Shown here: piece by piece, positions 17,600-28,017 of the stretch
Numbering within the stretch: position 1 is the stretch's first letter
Layout of the letters: each line of letters opens with the position of its first letter
DNA from: DATFLS01 sp964413425
Lineage (GTDB): Bacteria > Fidelibacterota > JAANXI01
NCBI GenBank assembly: GCA_964413425.1
Contig: CAYPST010000010.1
Span: forward strand, 1 to 64,000
DNA: 64,000 nt
Direction of reading: 5' to 3'
Notes under the pieces: model-generated
Seen by the model: the letters and a program-made list of their open reading frames with translations, nothing else
The model's database searches: none
What the model was told of the DNA's origin: nothing
Translations under genes and position numbers: made by a program

Positions 17600-19996
17600 T
17601 TATTCTTTTAGAATCCGGAACCGGAGGCCTTTCTGCACTTGCTGATCGGAATTCAGATCCCGGATGGTCACCGCAAGCGTATACAGACCAGGGTCCCACT
17701 CGCTGATATCCACCACCGATCGCTGGCGTTCAATCTCCGCATTGCCCTGGTATTCCTGATGGAGACTCACGCTGCGGTCTCCCGGCTGTAAGCCCAGCAG
17801 CCGGCGCATGCTCCTCCAGACCTTCTGCAGCCCGCCCTGGGGCGTTTTTGCCGTGCTGACTTCTGTCGTTACGGCGAACCTGGTGTTTCGCAGCTCCGGT
17901 GATGTGGACAGATTGTACACTTCGTAATACAGATGCAGCATCTGGCCGGGTTCGAAAGCGAAAGCCGGATTAGGAGCAATGTGCAGACTATCTCTGGAAC
18001 TCACGGGATATCGATTCGCCCGGATATCGGACGCCAAAAGTATATCGCTGATCATCAGACTGTCGCTCCGATACGAAGGGATAGTCAGCTCATCCCGGAC
18101 GATACTGATATTCTGTGAATAGTGGTTCTTGAATTCCAATGAAAAGAGGTATTCTCCGGGATTCAGGGAGACGGAGGTTCGATCTGCAATTTGATCCGCC
18201 TCGCTGGAATCCGGCAGCATGGAACGGGTATAGTGCTGCTCCTCTGTTTGTTTATGGATATCGTTGAATTCAGCATCGAACAAGAATAAGCCCCGGGTAT
18301 ACGAACCCTGATATCCTTCTGCAGACGAACGCAAGTCGGCAGGCATCACCGGAATGCCGTACATAATCTCAAGGTCGGTACCCTTGTTCTCCCCGCGGAA
18401 CGTGGCCAGCTGACAGGGGATGTACCACAGCTCTCCTTCCGTCGGCAGCTGATACTCTTCCGGATTATTCCGGAATTCCTGCCGGGCAATTTCGTTGAAA
18501 TCAATGCCGTAATAGGCACCGAGATCATAGCCGGTTCTCCCGTCACCCCAGGGATCGTCGAAGCAGAAGGTTTTATCTTTGTAATACCAGAATTCGTAGT
18601 AGTGGCCGGCTGCTTCCGGTCGTTTCCGTTTGATTTCCAATGGTTCTCCATAGCGGACATAGACCTTGCCCCGATCCGTCCGCAGTCCATCGATGTTTCT
18701 GGGCGGGAAACCGAACCGGAAATGCGCATAGGCACACCGTGCGTAATGTGCCAGCCGGCGTTCGTTCTCCGGGGATAAGAACAAGGGATCCCGGGCACGC
18801 CAGTATTTTCGGTGATCCACAGCAGCGGCCAGATCCTCCGCTTCCTCCGAATCCTGCATCTCGGGCCCCGCCACCGGTAATAAATACTGCGGAGATTCAT
18901 AGATGAACTGTTCCTCAGGGTGCATGTGAGCGAGGGCTTCGGCAAACAGGTGTTCGGATTGCTCGTATTCCCGGAGGGCGTAGGACGCCAGACCGGCAAA
19001 TAACAGGGTCTGTTTATTCTTCGGAGCGCGGTGTAACACTTTATCAAGACGTATTGCAAGTAAAGCCGTGCTGTCCTGTTCATAGGCCAGCAGTCCTAGT
19101 TCCAGGAGAGAGGGCCAATGGGTTGAATCCACCTGCAGGGCATCCCGAAAGGCCTGTTCGGCATTTGTATACAGATCCTCGCCGAATCGATCAAACCTGA
19201 TCATTCCGACCTGGGAAAATTGCTCTTCAAGTATCCGATCGTATGTAATGGTTTCCCCGGTCATGTGCAATCCGACCGGGGAGGGGTTGTCGGCATCATA
19301 CAAACCAAATTCGTATGCACCAGGATTCCGGGAGGCATTGCGGGCACCAAAATACCGCATCATGTTGTCGTCAAAAAGCAGGTACGGTGATTCTACGGAG
19401 ATCATGGAACCATAGGCGTGCATCTGGTCGCGATAATGTAAACCCAGTCGATAGAATGCTTCGATGCTGGTGCTGTCGATTTGTAAAGCACGTTTGTACT
19501 GCTCCGCGGCGTTATGATGCGAGCACTGCTTTTCATAGATGGCTGCCAGCAGGAGATGATACTCGGGATTTTTCCAGTCCACCCGGAGAGCCTCCTTTGC
19601 CGCGCGTTCGGCCAGCGTCCAGTCATACCAATGCTCGGATTGTAACAGGATCCGGGCCTTCAATATGTAAGCGTCGGCACAAGAATCATCCAGTTTCACA
19701 GTTTCATCGAGGGCTTTTAGTGCCTGGGAATACTGTTCGAGTTCATAATAATTCTGCGCCAGTGCATAGAACTTTTCCGCCTGTGCACGCCGCTCCTCCC
19801 TGCGCCTGCGAAACTCATGAAGAATCCGGGAAATGATACCATGTTTGGTCTTCGTTTGTCTGAGTGAATCGATCGTGTTTTCAATCTGATTGCTATCCGA
19901 GAAGCTGAAATCATATCCTTCCATAGAAGGGAAAGGCAAGGCCAGGAGGAGCAGTATCAACACCAAAGATTTCAGGAGATACGACCACTTCATCAT
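17600..19996 (-). CDS. GWxTD-domain protein with N-terminal TPR repeats
   Basis: About 798 residues. The start at 19996 (MMKWSYLLKSLVLILLLL) gives a clean signal peptide and is preferred to the upstream TTG at 20035. Several TPR units follow (about residues 60-380 with ALKALDETVKLDDSCADAY and similar). A GWxTD domain then occupies about 400-520, with KYWRARDPLFLSPENERR and DGLRTDRGKVYVRYGEP. A C-terminal beta-rich region closes the protein. GWxTD proteins are typical of KSB1, Latescibacteria, Acidobacteria and relatives; their function is unknown, although they look periplasmic or secreted. Confidence 0.85.
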   Translation of the reverse strand: MMKWSYLLKSLVLILLLLALPFPSMEGYDFSFSDSNQIENTIDSLRQTKTKHGIISRILHEFRRRREERRAQAEKFYALAQNYYELEQYSQALKALDETVKLDDSCADAYILKARILLQSEHWYDWTLAERAAKEALRVDWKNPEYHLLLAAIYEKQCSHHNAAEQYKRALQIDSTSIEAFYRLGLHYRDQMHAYGSMISVESPYLLFDDNMMRYFGARNASRNPGAYEFGLYDADNPSPVGLHMTGETITYDRILEEQFSQVGMIRFDRFGEDLYTNAEQAFRDALQVDSTHWPSLLELGLLAYEQDSTALLAIRLDKVLHRAPKNKQTLLFAGLASYALREYEQSEHLFAEALAHMHPEEQFIYESPQYLLPVAGPEMQDSEEAEDLAAAVDHRKYWRARDPLFLSPENERRLAHYARCAYAHFRFGFPPRNIDGLRTDRGKVYVRYGEPLEIKRKRPEAAGHYYEFWYYKDKTFCFDDPWGDGRTGYDLGAYYGIDFNEIARQEFRNNPEEYQLPTEGELWYIPCQLATFRGENKGTDLEIMYGIPVMPADLRSSAEGYQGSYTRGLFLFDAEFNDIHKQTEEQHYTRSMLPDSSEADQIADRTSVSLNPGEYLFSLEFKNHYSQNISIVRDELTIPSYRSDSLMISDILLASDIRANRYPVSSRDSLHIAPNPAFAFEPGQMLHLYYEVYNLSTSPELRNTRFAVTTEVSTAKTPQGGLQKVWRSMRRLLGLQPGDRSVSLHQEYQGNAEIERQRSVVDISEWDPGLYTLAVTIRDLNSDQQVQKGLRFRILKE

Positions 19997-20262
19997 TTTC
20001 CGTAACCGATTAAGGATAGTGTCCGGTTTATTCAAAAGAGACTGTCAACAATATACATCATTTTCTGTAAAGCTCAAATAGGTTGCAAGTCCGGAAAAAA
20101 GTGTAGGTGTTTCGGTTTATTTGTTCTTATCTTGAAATACCATTTACTGATGCTGAGAGTTCATATCAGTGCACATGGCTGCGTTGACTGAGGACAATAT
20201 CTGATAGTAATATACACTTTGCATAAAACCCAAATCCAATAACCTGAAAGGCAGGAAATATC

Positions 20263-21156
20263 GTGAAACGTCGAGAATTTATATCCAGATCCTTAGCCGG
20301 AATTGGGGGGCTGGTTGTTGGGGGAAGACTGCTGGGAGTGCTGCCGGAAGCCGCCGGGTATGATCCTTACGGTATGGTTTCGTTAGGGAATACCGGCATA
20401 ACAGCCAGCCGGGTGGGGTTGGGTACCGGTATGCGCGGATACCAGCGCTCCTCGAACCAGACCCGGATGGGAGCGGAGAGATTCAATCGATTGATCCGGC
20501 AGTCCTATGAGCGGGGAATTCGCATGTTCGACATGGCGGATTTGTATGGCTCGCACCCGTATCTGAGGCCTGCCCTGGAGGGGGTTCCCAGGGAAGATTA
20601 TGTGATCACTTCCAAGATCTGGTTCCGGAAAGGTGGATTGCCGGAAGAAGAGCGTCCTGATGCAGATGTAGTGGTGAAGCGGTTCCTGAAAGAGCTGCAG
20701 ACTGATTATATTGATATCGTTCACCTCCACTGCGTGGTTTCCCCAACCTGGAATCAGGATCTCCGGAAACAGATGGATATACTTGAAGAGCTGAAACAAC
20801 AGGAGATCATAAGAGCCCATGGCGTGTCGGTTCACTCGCTGCCTGCTCTGGAAGTCGCTGCCGATGAACCCTGGGTGGATATCGTTAATACCCGAATAAA
20901 TGCGTTCGGTGTGAAAATGGATGATATCCCTGAGAAAGTCACACCGGTTCTGGAGAAAATGCATAAGAACGGCAAAGGGATCGTCGGAATGAAACTAATT
21001 GGCGAAGGGGAGTTCCGAGATGATCCTGAGAAGCGGAGGCAATCTGTGGAGTATGTGCTGAACTCCGGGGTGGTGGACGTCATGGCCGTGGGCTTCGAGG
21101 CGATAGAGGAAGTGGATGATTTTGCACAAATCGTGGCGCAGGTTCGGAAATCATAG
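20263..21156 (+). CDS. Tat-exported aldo/keto reductase-family protein
   Basis: 297 residues. A twin-arginine-like signal MKRREFISRSLAGIGGLVVGG precedes an AKR TIM barrel (about 36-290), with GLGTGMRGYQ, the active-site-like MFDMADLYGSHPYL and the Lys region DYVITSKIW. Conserved Asp, Tyr and Lys are present in these motifs. A start at GTG 20263 with AGGAAA 6 bp upstream fits. Exported members often sit among sugar- or sulfatase-related genes. Substrate unknown. Confidence 0.85.
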   Translation: MKRREFISRSLAGIGGLVVGGRLLGVLPEAAGYDPYGMVSLGNTGITASRVGLGTGMRGYQRSSNQTRMGAERFNRLIRQSYERGIRMFDMADLYGSHPYLRPALEGVPREDYVITSKIWFRKGGLPEEERPDADVVVKRFLKELQTDYIDIVHLHCVVSPTWNQDLRKQMDILEELKQQEIIRAHGVSVHSLPALEVAADEPWVDIVNTRINAFGVKMDDIPEKVTPVLEKMHKNGKGIVGMKLIGEGEFRDDPEKRRQSVEYVLNSGVVDVMAVGFEAIEEVDDFAQIVAQVRKS

Positions 21157-21347
21157 CCGGGCCGCCGGCTGGTGACTGTCCCTGTGGGGTTTTTGTCGAA
21201 TAAGCAACTTATTGATCATTCACATGCCATCCCTTCGGGGCTATTTGTGTTTCCCAAGGGGATCTCTCAGAGGCAATCACGGCGGGATTTGTTACTGCCT
21301 TTTGTTTCCTCAATCAGCAGAGCAAATCCTCCGGAATAATTGCGATA

Positions 21348-21989
21348 ATGATAGACAACGAGCACGGAAACTGGTTCCGGATATTCCCCTGTCTTTATTA
21401 CAATACTATGCAAGAGATCACTCAGGAAGGAACAGATTTATCCGTTTCACTGCTGGCGGCAAATCTCTACAGTCTTGTGCTAATACTCCCGCTGGCCGCA
21501 TTCATTATCGTGGCTGTTTATCTGATTCACGGTTTGCAGATATTGGTGGATGGATTCTTTTACTGGCATGATCGTTTGTTACTTGGGATCTCAATTTTAC
21601 TGGTAGGCATTATCGTACATGAGGGCTTGCATGGAATTGCCTGGCTGTTTGTCGCAAAGAACGGCCGGTATGCGATAAAATTCGGCTTCCATCTGGCTGC
21701 ATTCTCACCTTATGCGCATTGCACAGAACCTATGCCTGCACGCAGCTATCGTATCACAGTTATATTACCGGGCATGGTGTTGGGTGTAGTTCCTCTGGCT
21801 ATTGGCATTCTCCTGGGAAACGGACCGGTAATAGTATTCGGATTCCTTTTCACTCTTTCCGCAGGCGGCGATGCGTTGATTCTCTGGCAAGTGCGTAAAA
21901 TTCCACCAGGCACTCTGGTACGCGATCATCCTGATCGTGCCGGTTGTCTGGTTATCAGAGACACCCACGAGCAAGATACTTCTGAATAA
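21348..21989 (+). CDS. DUF3267-family membrane protein, putative zinc metalloprotease
   Basis: 213 residues with about five membrane spans. An HExxH motif (VHEGLHGIAWL, about residue 91) stands in a span, with a later GGDALILWQV in the last one, as in DUF3267 (YhaP/putative metalloprotease) proteins. The start is uncertain: ATG 21348 has no good ribosome site, and ATG 21408 is an in-frame alternative. Stand-alone gene. The protease role is inferred from the motif only. Confidence 0.7.
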   Translation: MIDNEHGNWFRIFPCLYYNTMQEITQEGTDLSVSLLAANLYSLVLILPLAAFIIVAVYLIHGLQILVDGFFYWHDRLLLGISILLVGIIVHEGLHGIAWLFVAKNGRYAIKFGFHLAAFSPYAHCTEPMPARSYRITVILPGMVLGVVPLAIGILLGNGPVIVFGFLFTLSAGGDALILWQVRKIPPGTLVRDHPDRAGCLVIRDTHEQDTSE

Positions 21990-22139
21990 TATTTTCAACA
22001 GTGGAATACTTCTTCTCACTGCTCTAATTTATATATAAAGAGAAATTTGGTCATCTTAAGTCCTGTAAACGCAGATTATCTCGAAAGCTGTTTACCGGAA
22101 ATTCATCATCAACATTAACCGAATGAAGAGGTGAGGCAG

Positions 22140-22709
22140 ATGTCTGATGAACATATATCATTTGATACGGAGCCCCAGATTAGCGGGGTAGTGCAGTCCC
22201 CGAAACAATGTATTCGTGAAATCCTGACCGACGACGGGACGTTTCCAAACAACGAAAAGTTGCCATTACTGGTCTATAAAGGCGCCCTGAATCTGACCGA
22301 GAGCGACGCCGCATCAGATATTGAGCGTGTGTTTCATGCAAACAACTGGCGGGGCTCCTGGCGGAACGGCATTTATGGATTTCAGCATTACCACAGCACA
22401 GCCCATGAGGTGCTGGGTGTGTATAGTGGATCGGTACAGGTACAGCTGGGGGGTCCGGAAGGGATCACTTTAACAGCAGAGACGGGAGATGTGATTATTA
22501 TCCCGGCCGGCGTGGCGCACAAAAATCTGGGCAGCAGGAATTTCCGATGTGTGGGTGCCTATCCCCGCGGCCAATCCTGGGATATGAATTATGGCAAGGC
22601 AAAAGAGCGTCCCCAGGCCGACAGGAACATTGCCAGGGTGCCGCTGCCGGAGCTCGACCCGGTGTATGGTGCTGACGGGCTGCTGATAGAGTATTGGCTG
22701 CAGGGGTGA
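22140..22709 (+). CDS. Cupin-domain protein (YjlB-like)
   Basis: 189 residues. A single cupin barrel (about 75-150) shows the metal-binding set HYHSTAHEVLGVYSG and later VIIIPAGVAHKN. The N-terminus (KQCIREILTDDGTFPNNEKLPLLVYKGAL) matches YjlB-family cupins of unknown function. The ATG at 22140 is preferred over GTG 22131 because AAGAGG lies 9 bp upstream of it. Confidence 0.8.
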   Translation: MSDEHISFDTEPQISGVVQSPKQCIREILTDDGTFPNNEKLPLLVYKGALNLTESDAASDIERVFHANNWRGSWRNGIYGFQHYHSTAHEVLGVYSGSVQVQLGGPEGITLTAETGDVIIIPAGVAHKNLGSRNFRCVGAYPRGQSWDMNYGKAKERPQADRNIARVPLPELDPVYGADGLLIEYWLQG

Positions 22710-23093
22710 ATAACTAATGGGAGTTCGGGTTAATTACAAAGCGCCTCACCCCGACGAAAATCGATGTTGAAGCGCTCCTCCGGTCGAGCCCTTCGGACCT
22801 TCGGGATATCCTGGAATGAGAAATATGCCATCAACTATACACCAGTAGTAACGACTTTGAATCGACTGAATCACCAGTCAGACAATAGTTTTAAATATGC
22901 ATAAATTCATTATTGGATTCCCGATGTATAAAAAGTAGTTTCTACTGACTGTCCGCGGATTGTTTCAGATATATTTGCCGGTTCTGATGAGTCAGGGATA
23001 AAACTATACTACCCGTGAGAATGGATTCCAGCCAGGTATCCTATGCGAGCTTTTTGAAAATGCACACCCCTGAAATAATAAAGGACTATCTCA
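22710..23093. other. 384-bp intergenic gap
   Basis: I see no gene. A short stretch (GCGCCTCACCCCGACG at about 22740) faintly resembles the left half of element A but is not convincing. Confidence 0.4.
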
Positions 23094-23441
23094 ATGAGAA
23101 ATGAGATTACGGAAATGATCGACGGATGGGAATATCCCAACCGGGAAATCGGGCATAAATTGCGATTGATTATTCTGAAAATCGATGAAGAAATCACCGA
23201 AGCGGTAAAGTGGGGTGCTCCGGCGTTCACTTACAAGAAAAACCTGTGCAGTATTATGCCGCATACTGATCATGTGAATCTCCGGTTTTTTAACGGCGGG
23301 GCGTTATCTGATCCTCACAATGTACTGGAGGGCACCGGAAAATCTATGCGGCACATGAAAGTACATGCGATCGAAGATATCAAAGAAAATGTCATTGCTG
23401 AGCTGGTTCGGGAGGCTGTATCATTGCAGGACGACGATTAG
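23094..23441 (+). CDS. DUF1801-domain protein
   Basis: 115 residues of the DUF1801/YdhG-like fold. The pattern is IGHKLRLIILKIDEEITEAVKWGAPAFTY, then LCSIMPHTDHVNLRFFNGGAL and a C-terminal helix with the usual MRHMKV. Cytoplasmic; function unknown. It is followed 48 bp later by a small membrane protein. Confidence 0.8.
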   Translation: MRNEITEMIDGWEYPNREIGHKLRLIILKIDEEITEAVKWGAPAFTYKKNLCSIMPHTDHVNLRFFNGGALSDPHNVLEGTGKSMRHMKVHAIEDIKENVIAELVREAVSLQDDD

Positions 23442-23489
23442 ATTCATCACTAAAGCACGGGATTCCCAAACATTTGAAGGGATAAGATC

Positions 23490-23828
23490 ATGAATTGGTT
23501 GAAGAGCATACTGCTGGATATCATCGTAACCGCTCTTATTCTACTGGCAGTAATATTCCGGATCCACTGGCTTAAAATTTTCATTATGGTGTATTCGGTC
23601 TTGATAGTAGTAATCCGGACTGCGGTATTGTTTAATGAAGACACCTTAAGAGCTATTTTCCGCAGGATTAAGGAGACGCCGTCGTGGCCTCTGCATGTCT
23701 TATACGGTATTAACGTCATAGTTCTTCTGGCGGGATCCTGGTATATCGTCAGCATTTTATGGATGTTTATATGGATACTTTCGGTCCTCACGGAACGAAA
23801 AGCGAACAAGATTGGCGGTACTGCATAA
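23490..23828 (+). CDS. Small membrane protein, 112 aa, unknown
   Basis: Three or four hydrophobic spans (residues about 6-24, 27-47, 68-100) with charged linkers. The start at 23490 has AAGGGATAAGATC upstream. It is not assigned to a family. Possibly co-transcribed with the DUF1801 gene. Confidence 0.6.
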   Translation: MNWLKSILLDIIVTALILLAVIFRIHWLKIFIMVYSVLIVVIRTAVLFNEDTLRAIFRRIKETPSWPLHVLYGINVIVLLAGSWYIVSILWMFIWILSVLTERKANKIGGTA

Positions 23829-24277
23829 TCTCCGGATAGTGTTTGCCGAGGATCCTCAACTCAGCACCGGGGTGATCAATGGGGGAATGAGCAAGCGGTT
23901 CCCATTCGATAGCGGAGTGTGGGATTACCTCACCGGTGCACCCGGTGCTCAGTTAATCTTGTGGCTGGAAGGGAGTCGTGGCCTGGTACTTCCGGCGGGT
24001 TCTCTGGCCGTCTCGACAGTATTCGGAAACGGAGGGATAATCCTCTTTGCCCGGGCACGATTCATTAGAACGGCCAGCCCGAAAACCGCAGTGATTTCGG
24101 GAATGCTCACTTCACTCGGTTTCGGTTTTGATATCCGATGCACCGGAAAAGGAGATTACTTTTCTTACTGAGATTCAATACTTTTGAAGTGTCAAAAATA
24201 CATTTATACCGGATGAGGTAGAGCAGTGAAAGTATCGTCGAACTGTCATCTATTCTGAAAAGAGGAACGAAAGCACG
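23829..24277. other. 449-bp gap without convincing gene
   Basis: ORFs remain open here on both strands (for example + frame to 24171), but they lack good starts, ribosome sites or family resemblance. It could be a decayed gene; I cannot name it. Confidence 0.4.
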
Positions 24278-25561
24278 ATGTCGAAGCGAGCTACTTTTCT
24301 GTTTGTTGCAGTGTTTATGGGGTTAGCCTGGGCGCTCCGCGGTCATTTCGGACATGAAAACGGGGCGGCGTGGGCCGGAGCGATCGGTACGCTGGCTATT
24401 CTGGTTGCAGTCCGCCGGGGAGACTGGATAAACCGGCTCCCGGTGGTGATATCGCTGGGAGCGATTGGATGGGGAGTGGGGGGGATGATGAGTTACGGCC
24501 GCATCATTGGCTATACCCGGGGCACGGATTTCGGCAATGTTTTTTATGGTCTGCTTATGCTGGGGATTGTAGGGGCGTTGTACGGCTATATTGGCGGGGG
24601 ATTATTCGGACTGGGTCTGGAAACCGAACCCGACCATAAACCGCGCTGGCCTGCAATTATCACCGAAATGACCGTTGGTGGTTTACTTGCCTGGAGTCTG
24701 TTGATCTATCAATTCGGATGGAAAATGACGCCCCCCAGATCCGAACTCTGGGCCGCCTGTTTTGGCGCAGCCATAGCCCTGGCCTGGTATGCATACCGGA
24801 ATCGCTTCTATGGAACACTCCGGCTGGCCGCCTATTCCGCACTAGGCGCCGGATTGGGGTTCGCATGTGGGGACTTTGTGCAAACACTCGGGAATGTAAC
24901 CGGTCTCCGGTTTAACTGGTGGAACGTGATGGAATTCATTCTCGGATTCGGGGGAGGATTGGGAATGATGTATGGAATCACAACCAGAGAATGGCCGGAA
25001 TCCGCACAACCGTCCCGCCTGTCAAACTGGGTCGGACTGGTATTTCTGCTGGTTGTGCTGCCGGTGGTCAATATATTCCAGGGAATGGAGTATTCACATT
25101 TTACCCAGCTGGCAGAGCAGATCGGTCACCTGGAGCCCGCAGTATTCGCGCAGACGCAAATTCTGGTTGCCTGGATAATGGTGCTGTTGCTGGTGATCCC
25201 GGGAATCCTGTTCTGGAGATTAATGGAGCAGAAATCGGCAGTTCACCCGCTAACCTATGGGACGGGTTTGCTGTTCGGATATACTGTCTTGTATATCCTC
25301 TTCAGCCATGTCAAAAAAGGGATGCTTCATATCCCAGGGCAACCCGAACAGTATTTCTACTGGCTCATTCTTCTGGTAGCGTTAGCTCTCTGGTGGAAAG
25401 GAGAACAGGCTGATTCCGAAGTACCCTTTCAGCACATCAAACCTGATACATTAAAACGGTGGATGATCATTCTGGCGGTCTCCATTCTCCTGATTGCATT
25501 ATTCGCTTTGATTTCAATTTCCATTCATCAGGGATTGTCCGGGGCGTACACGCGCTTCTAA
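24278..25561 (+). CDS. Polytopic membrane protein, about 11 spans, unknown family
   Basis: 427 residues made almost entirely of hydrophobic, Gly-rich helices. Motifs include GLAWALRGHFGHENGAAWAGA near the N-terminus, SYGRIIGYTRGTDFGN and LGFGGGLGMMYG. The arrangement is transporter-like, but I do not recognise a family. GAGGAA lies 12 bp upstream of the ATG. The next gene is an SDR oxidoreductase. Confidence 0.7.
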   Translation: MSKRATFLFVAVFMGLAWALRGHFGHENGAAWAGAIGTLAILVAVRRGDWINRLPVVISLGAIGWGVGGMMSYGRIIGYTRGTDFGNVFYGLLMLGIVGALYGYIGGGLFGLGLETEPDHKPRWPAIITEMTVGGLLAWSLLIYQFGWKMTPPRSELWAACFGAAIALAWYAYRNRFYGTLRLAAYSALGAGLGFACGDFVQTLGNVTGLRFNWWNVMEFILGFGGGLGMMYGITTREWPESAQPSRLSNWVGLVFLLVVLPVVNIFQGMEYSHFTQLAEQIGHLEPAVFAQTQILVAWIMVLLLVIPGILFWRLMEQKSAVHPLTYGTGLLFGYTVLYILFSHVKKGMLHIPGQPEQYFYWLILLVALALWWKGEQADSEVPFQHIKPDTLKRWMIILAVSILLIALFALISISIHQGLSGAYTRF

Positions 25562-25716
25562 TATGCTGTTTTGCATTTCAATGAATCGTATATCCGGGAC
25601 GACCCTGCTACTTATTTCAGCCTGCGGACATCCGGTGGGATGATCCTCCTTGCAGGAGACACCGGAGAATATTATCATGTGAAGGGTCTGAAAATCAGAA
25701 AAGGGGAAATAGTTCT

Positions 25717-26445
25717 ATGAAACTCGAAGCACAGGTTGCCGTTATTACCGGCGGCAGTACAGGAGTCGGCAGAGCCGTCGGTGAATTGTTCGTTCAGGAG
25801 GGAGCGAGTGTGGTGCTGGCGGCCAGGACTGAATCAAAATTGGAAGCAGCCGCGAAATCACTGCGCAGCAAGGGAGGCGAAGTGCGGGCTGTCCCGACCG
25901 ACGTCAGCCGGCGCCGGGATTGTGAGCAGTTGATTGCGCAAGCAGTCGAGGCCTTCGGAACGGTGGATATCCTGGTGAATAACGCCGGAGTTGGTATTTA
26001 TAATCCTGTGGATGACCTGAGTGATGAGGAGCTGGAAACACTGCTTTCAATCAATTTAAAGGGAACCATTTATTGTTCGCAGGCCGTATATCCAATGATG
26101 AAGGAGCGAGGATCCGGCCATATTATCAATGTAGCATCTATTGCAGGGAAAACGGGACTGCCGCGAGAAAGCGGGTACAATGCTTCGAAATTTGCCATGG
26201 TGGGGTTCGGACAAAGTCTGAAGAAGGAAGCCATCCGATATGGTGTACGAGTCCATAATATTTGTCCGGGAGGAATAAACACGCCATTCTGGGATGATGT
26301 ACCGGATAAGCCCGATATCTCAAAGTTCCTGGATCCTGCCCATGTGGCCGGTCTGGTGCACTATGTTGCCCTGTCACCTGCCATGATGGTTTTTGATGAT
26401 ATTGTGGTACATCCGCACCATGAATATCTGGAGCGGTTTGCCTGA
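25717..26445 (+). CDS. Short-chain dehydrogenase/reductase (SDR)
   Basis: 242 residues of a classical NAD(P)-dependent SDR. It has the nucleotide-binding GGSTGVGRA (about residue 12), NNAGVGIYN (about 88), the active-site Ser in NVASIAGKTG, and YNASKFA (Tyr and Lys of the catalytic tetrad). GGGGA precedes the ATG. Substrate not deducible; the closest general type is 3-oxoacyl-reductase/glucose-dehydrogenase-like. Confidence 0.85.
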   Translation: MKLEAQVAVITGGSTGVGRAVGELFVQEGASVVLAARTESKLEAAAKSLRSKGGEVRAVPTDVSRRRDCEQLIAQAVEAFGTVDILVNNAGVGIYNPVDDLSDEELETLLSINLKGTIYCSQAVYPMMKERGSGHIINVASIAGKTGLPRESGYNASKFAMVGFGQSLKKEAIRYGVRVHNICPGGINTPFWDDVPDKPDISKFLDPAHVAGLVHYVALSPAMMVFDDIVVHPHHEYLERFA

Positions 26446-26667
26446 TATACGGAAGTGTACGTCGATTCCGTGTGTTATTTTTCCGTGATTTCCGCCGGGA
26501 GATTCTCCTGTTGGGGTGACCGGGGTTAACGAGAATGAAGGGTAATTATTCAATACTGAAGTCGGTCAGGTCTTGGATCAAGCCATTGAAGGTCGCAGGT
26601 TCGAAACTGTCATACACGGTATTTCCGGAGGCTGTTATGTGTAAGCGGAAACGGTGATAGCATCCGC

Positions 26668-28008
26668 GTGTTCAGCAAGGTGAAGCGAGTGCTCTCATTT
26701 AATTTCTTCCGTCGCATTGTTGATGTCCGGCGCGAAGAATTGAAAGCCCTGCTCTGGTCTTTCTTCTATTTTTTCAGCCTGCTCAGCAGCTACTATATTC
26801 TCCGGCCGCTCCGGGATGAAATGGGGATTGCCGGTGGAGTTCAACATCTCCAGTGGGTGTTTACGGGCACATTCATTGTCATGCTCTTGATCGTGCCGGT
26901 ATTCGGGGCAATCACTTCCCGCTACCGGTTACGAAAAATTCTCCCGTTCATTTATATATTTTTTATTACGAATATCCTCATCTTTTTCTTTCTCTTCCGG
27001 TCGTTCGGGCAACCAACGGTTCTTGCGCACGCCTTTATGATCTGGACCAGTGTGTTTAATCTTTTTGTTATCTCCGTGTTCTGGAGTTTCATGGCAGATA
27101 TGTTCAGCAATGAACAGGCACATCGTCTGTTCGGATTTATTGCCGCAGGCGGCAGTGCCGGAGCACTGGTTGGACCAGGTGTGGCTGCGCTGCTTGCAAC
27201 CTTCGCAGGAGTGGTGAATCTGCTCCCTCTTTCGGCCGGGTTTTTATCCATCACAATTTTGTGTATTCATCAGCTGCTTCGATGGCGTGACACAACGGAA
27301 AGGTCAAGGGAATCAGAAATAAAGCACCAGGGAGAGGAGACCAGGAATTCCGCGTTCTCTCCGGGCATCCGGACTGAAGAACCTATCGGCGGCGGCTGGC
27401 TGGGGGGGATTAAACTCCTCCTGAAATCCCCTTATCTGCTGGGTATCTGCGCGTTCATTCTGTTGACCGCCACGGTACAGACTTTTTTATATTTCACCCA
27501 GGCACACATTGTGGAAAGTGCCTTCGATGACCCCGGGAAGCGAACCACCTTATTTGCTCTTATGGATTTAAGTGTGAATATTTTCACAATCTCTTTGCAG
27601 GTATTTATTACCGGCCGACTGCTGACCGAATACGGCGTACCGGTTGTCCTCGCATTGATACCGGTGTACGTGTTGCTTTCATTTGTGGGATTGGGTATTG
27701 CCCCCATCTTGCCGGTGCTGGTGGTTGCTCAGGTGGGTACCCGGGCAGGCAATTATGCTATCACCCGCCCCGGCAGAGAGGTGCTGTTTACCGTCCTGGG
27801 GCGGGAGAAGAAATATAAAGCCAAAAACTTTATTGATACCGTGGTGTATCGAGCCGGGGATGCTCTCAGCGGATGGACGTTTGCCGGGCTGACTTCCATA
27901 GGAATCGGGTTATCCGGGATTGCACTCATCGCAATTCCCTTCTCTCTCGGATGGATGGCCGTCGGATATCTCCTGGGACGGCGTCAGGAAGAGGAACGAC
28001 CGGTTTGA
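26668..28008 (+). CDS. MFS / nucleotide-transporter-like membrane protein
   Basis: 446 residues, about 12 spans. N-terminal features (YILRPLRDEMGIAGGVQHL, SRYRLRKILPF, SVFWSFMADMFS..QAHRLFGFIAAGGSAGAL) match the NTP/NDP-antiporter-like branch of MFS. A second conserved block reads RAGNYAITRPGREVLFTVLGREKKYKAKNFIDT. The start is a GTG at 26668 without a clear ribosome site, so the exact N-terminus is uncertain. A sulfatase fragment begins ten bases after its stop. Confidence 0.75.
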   Translation: MFSKVKRVLSFNFFRRIVDVRREELKALLWSFFYFFSLLSSYYILRPLRDEMGIAGGVQHLQWVFTGTFIVMLLIVPVFGAITSRYRLRKILPFIYIFFITNILIFFFLFRSFGQPTVLAHAFMIWTSVFNLFVISVFWSFMADMFSNEQAHRLFGFIAAGGSAGALVGPGVAALLATFAGVVNLLPLSAGFLSITILCIHQLLRWRDTTERSRESEIKHQGEETRNSAFSPGIRTEEPIGGGWLGGIKLLLKSPYLLGICAFILLTATVQTFLYFTQAHIVESAFDDPGKRTTLFALMDLSVNIFTISLQVFITGRLLTEYGVPVVLALIPVYVLLSFVGLGIAPILPVLVVAQVGTRAGNYAITRPGREVLFTVLGREKKYKAKNFIDTVVYRAGDALSGWTFAGLTSIGIGLSGIALIAIPFSLGWMAVGYLLGRRQEEERPV

Positions 28009-28017
28009 CTTCCGGAG

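Noticed and set aside
23812..24171. 119-residue plus-strand ORF
   Set aside because: It starts at a TTG inside the preceding gene, with no ribosome site and no recognisable protein pattern.
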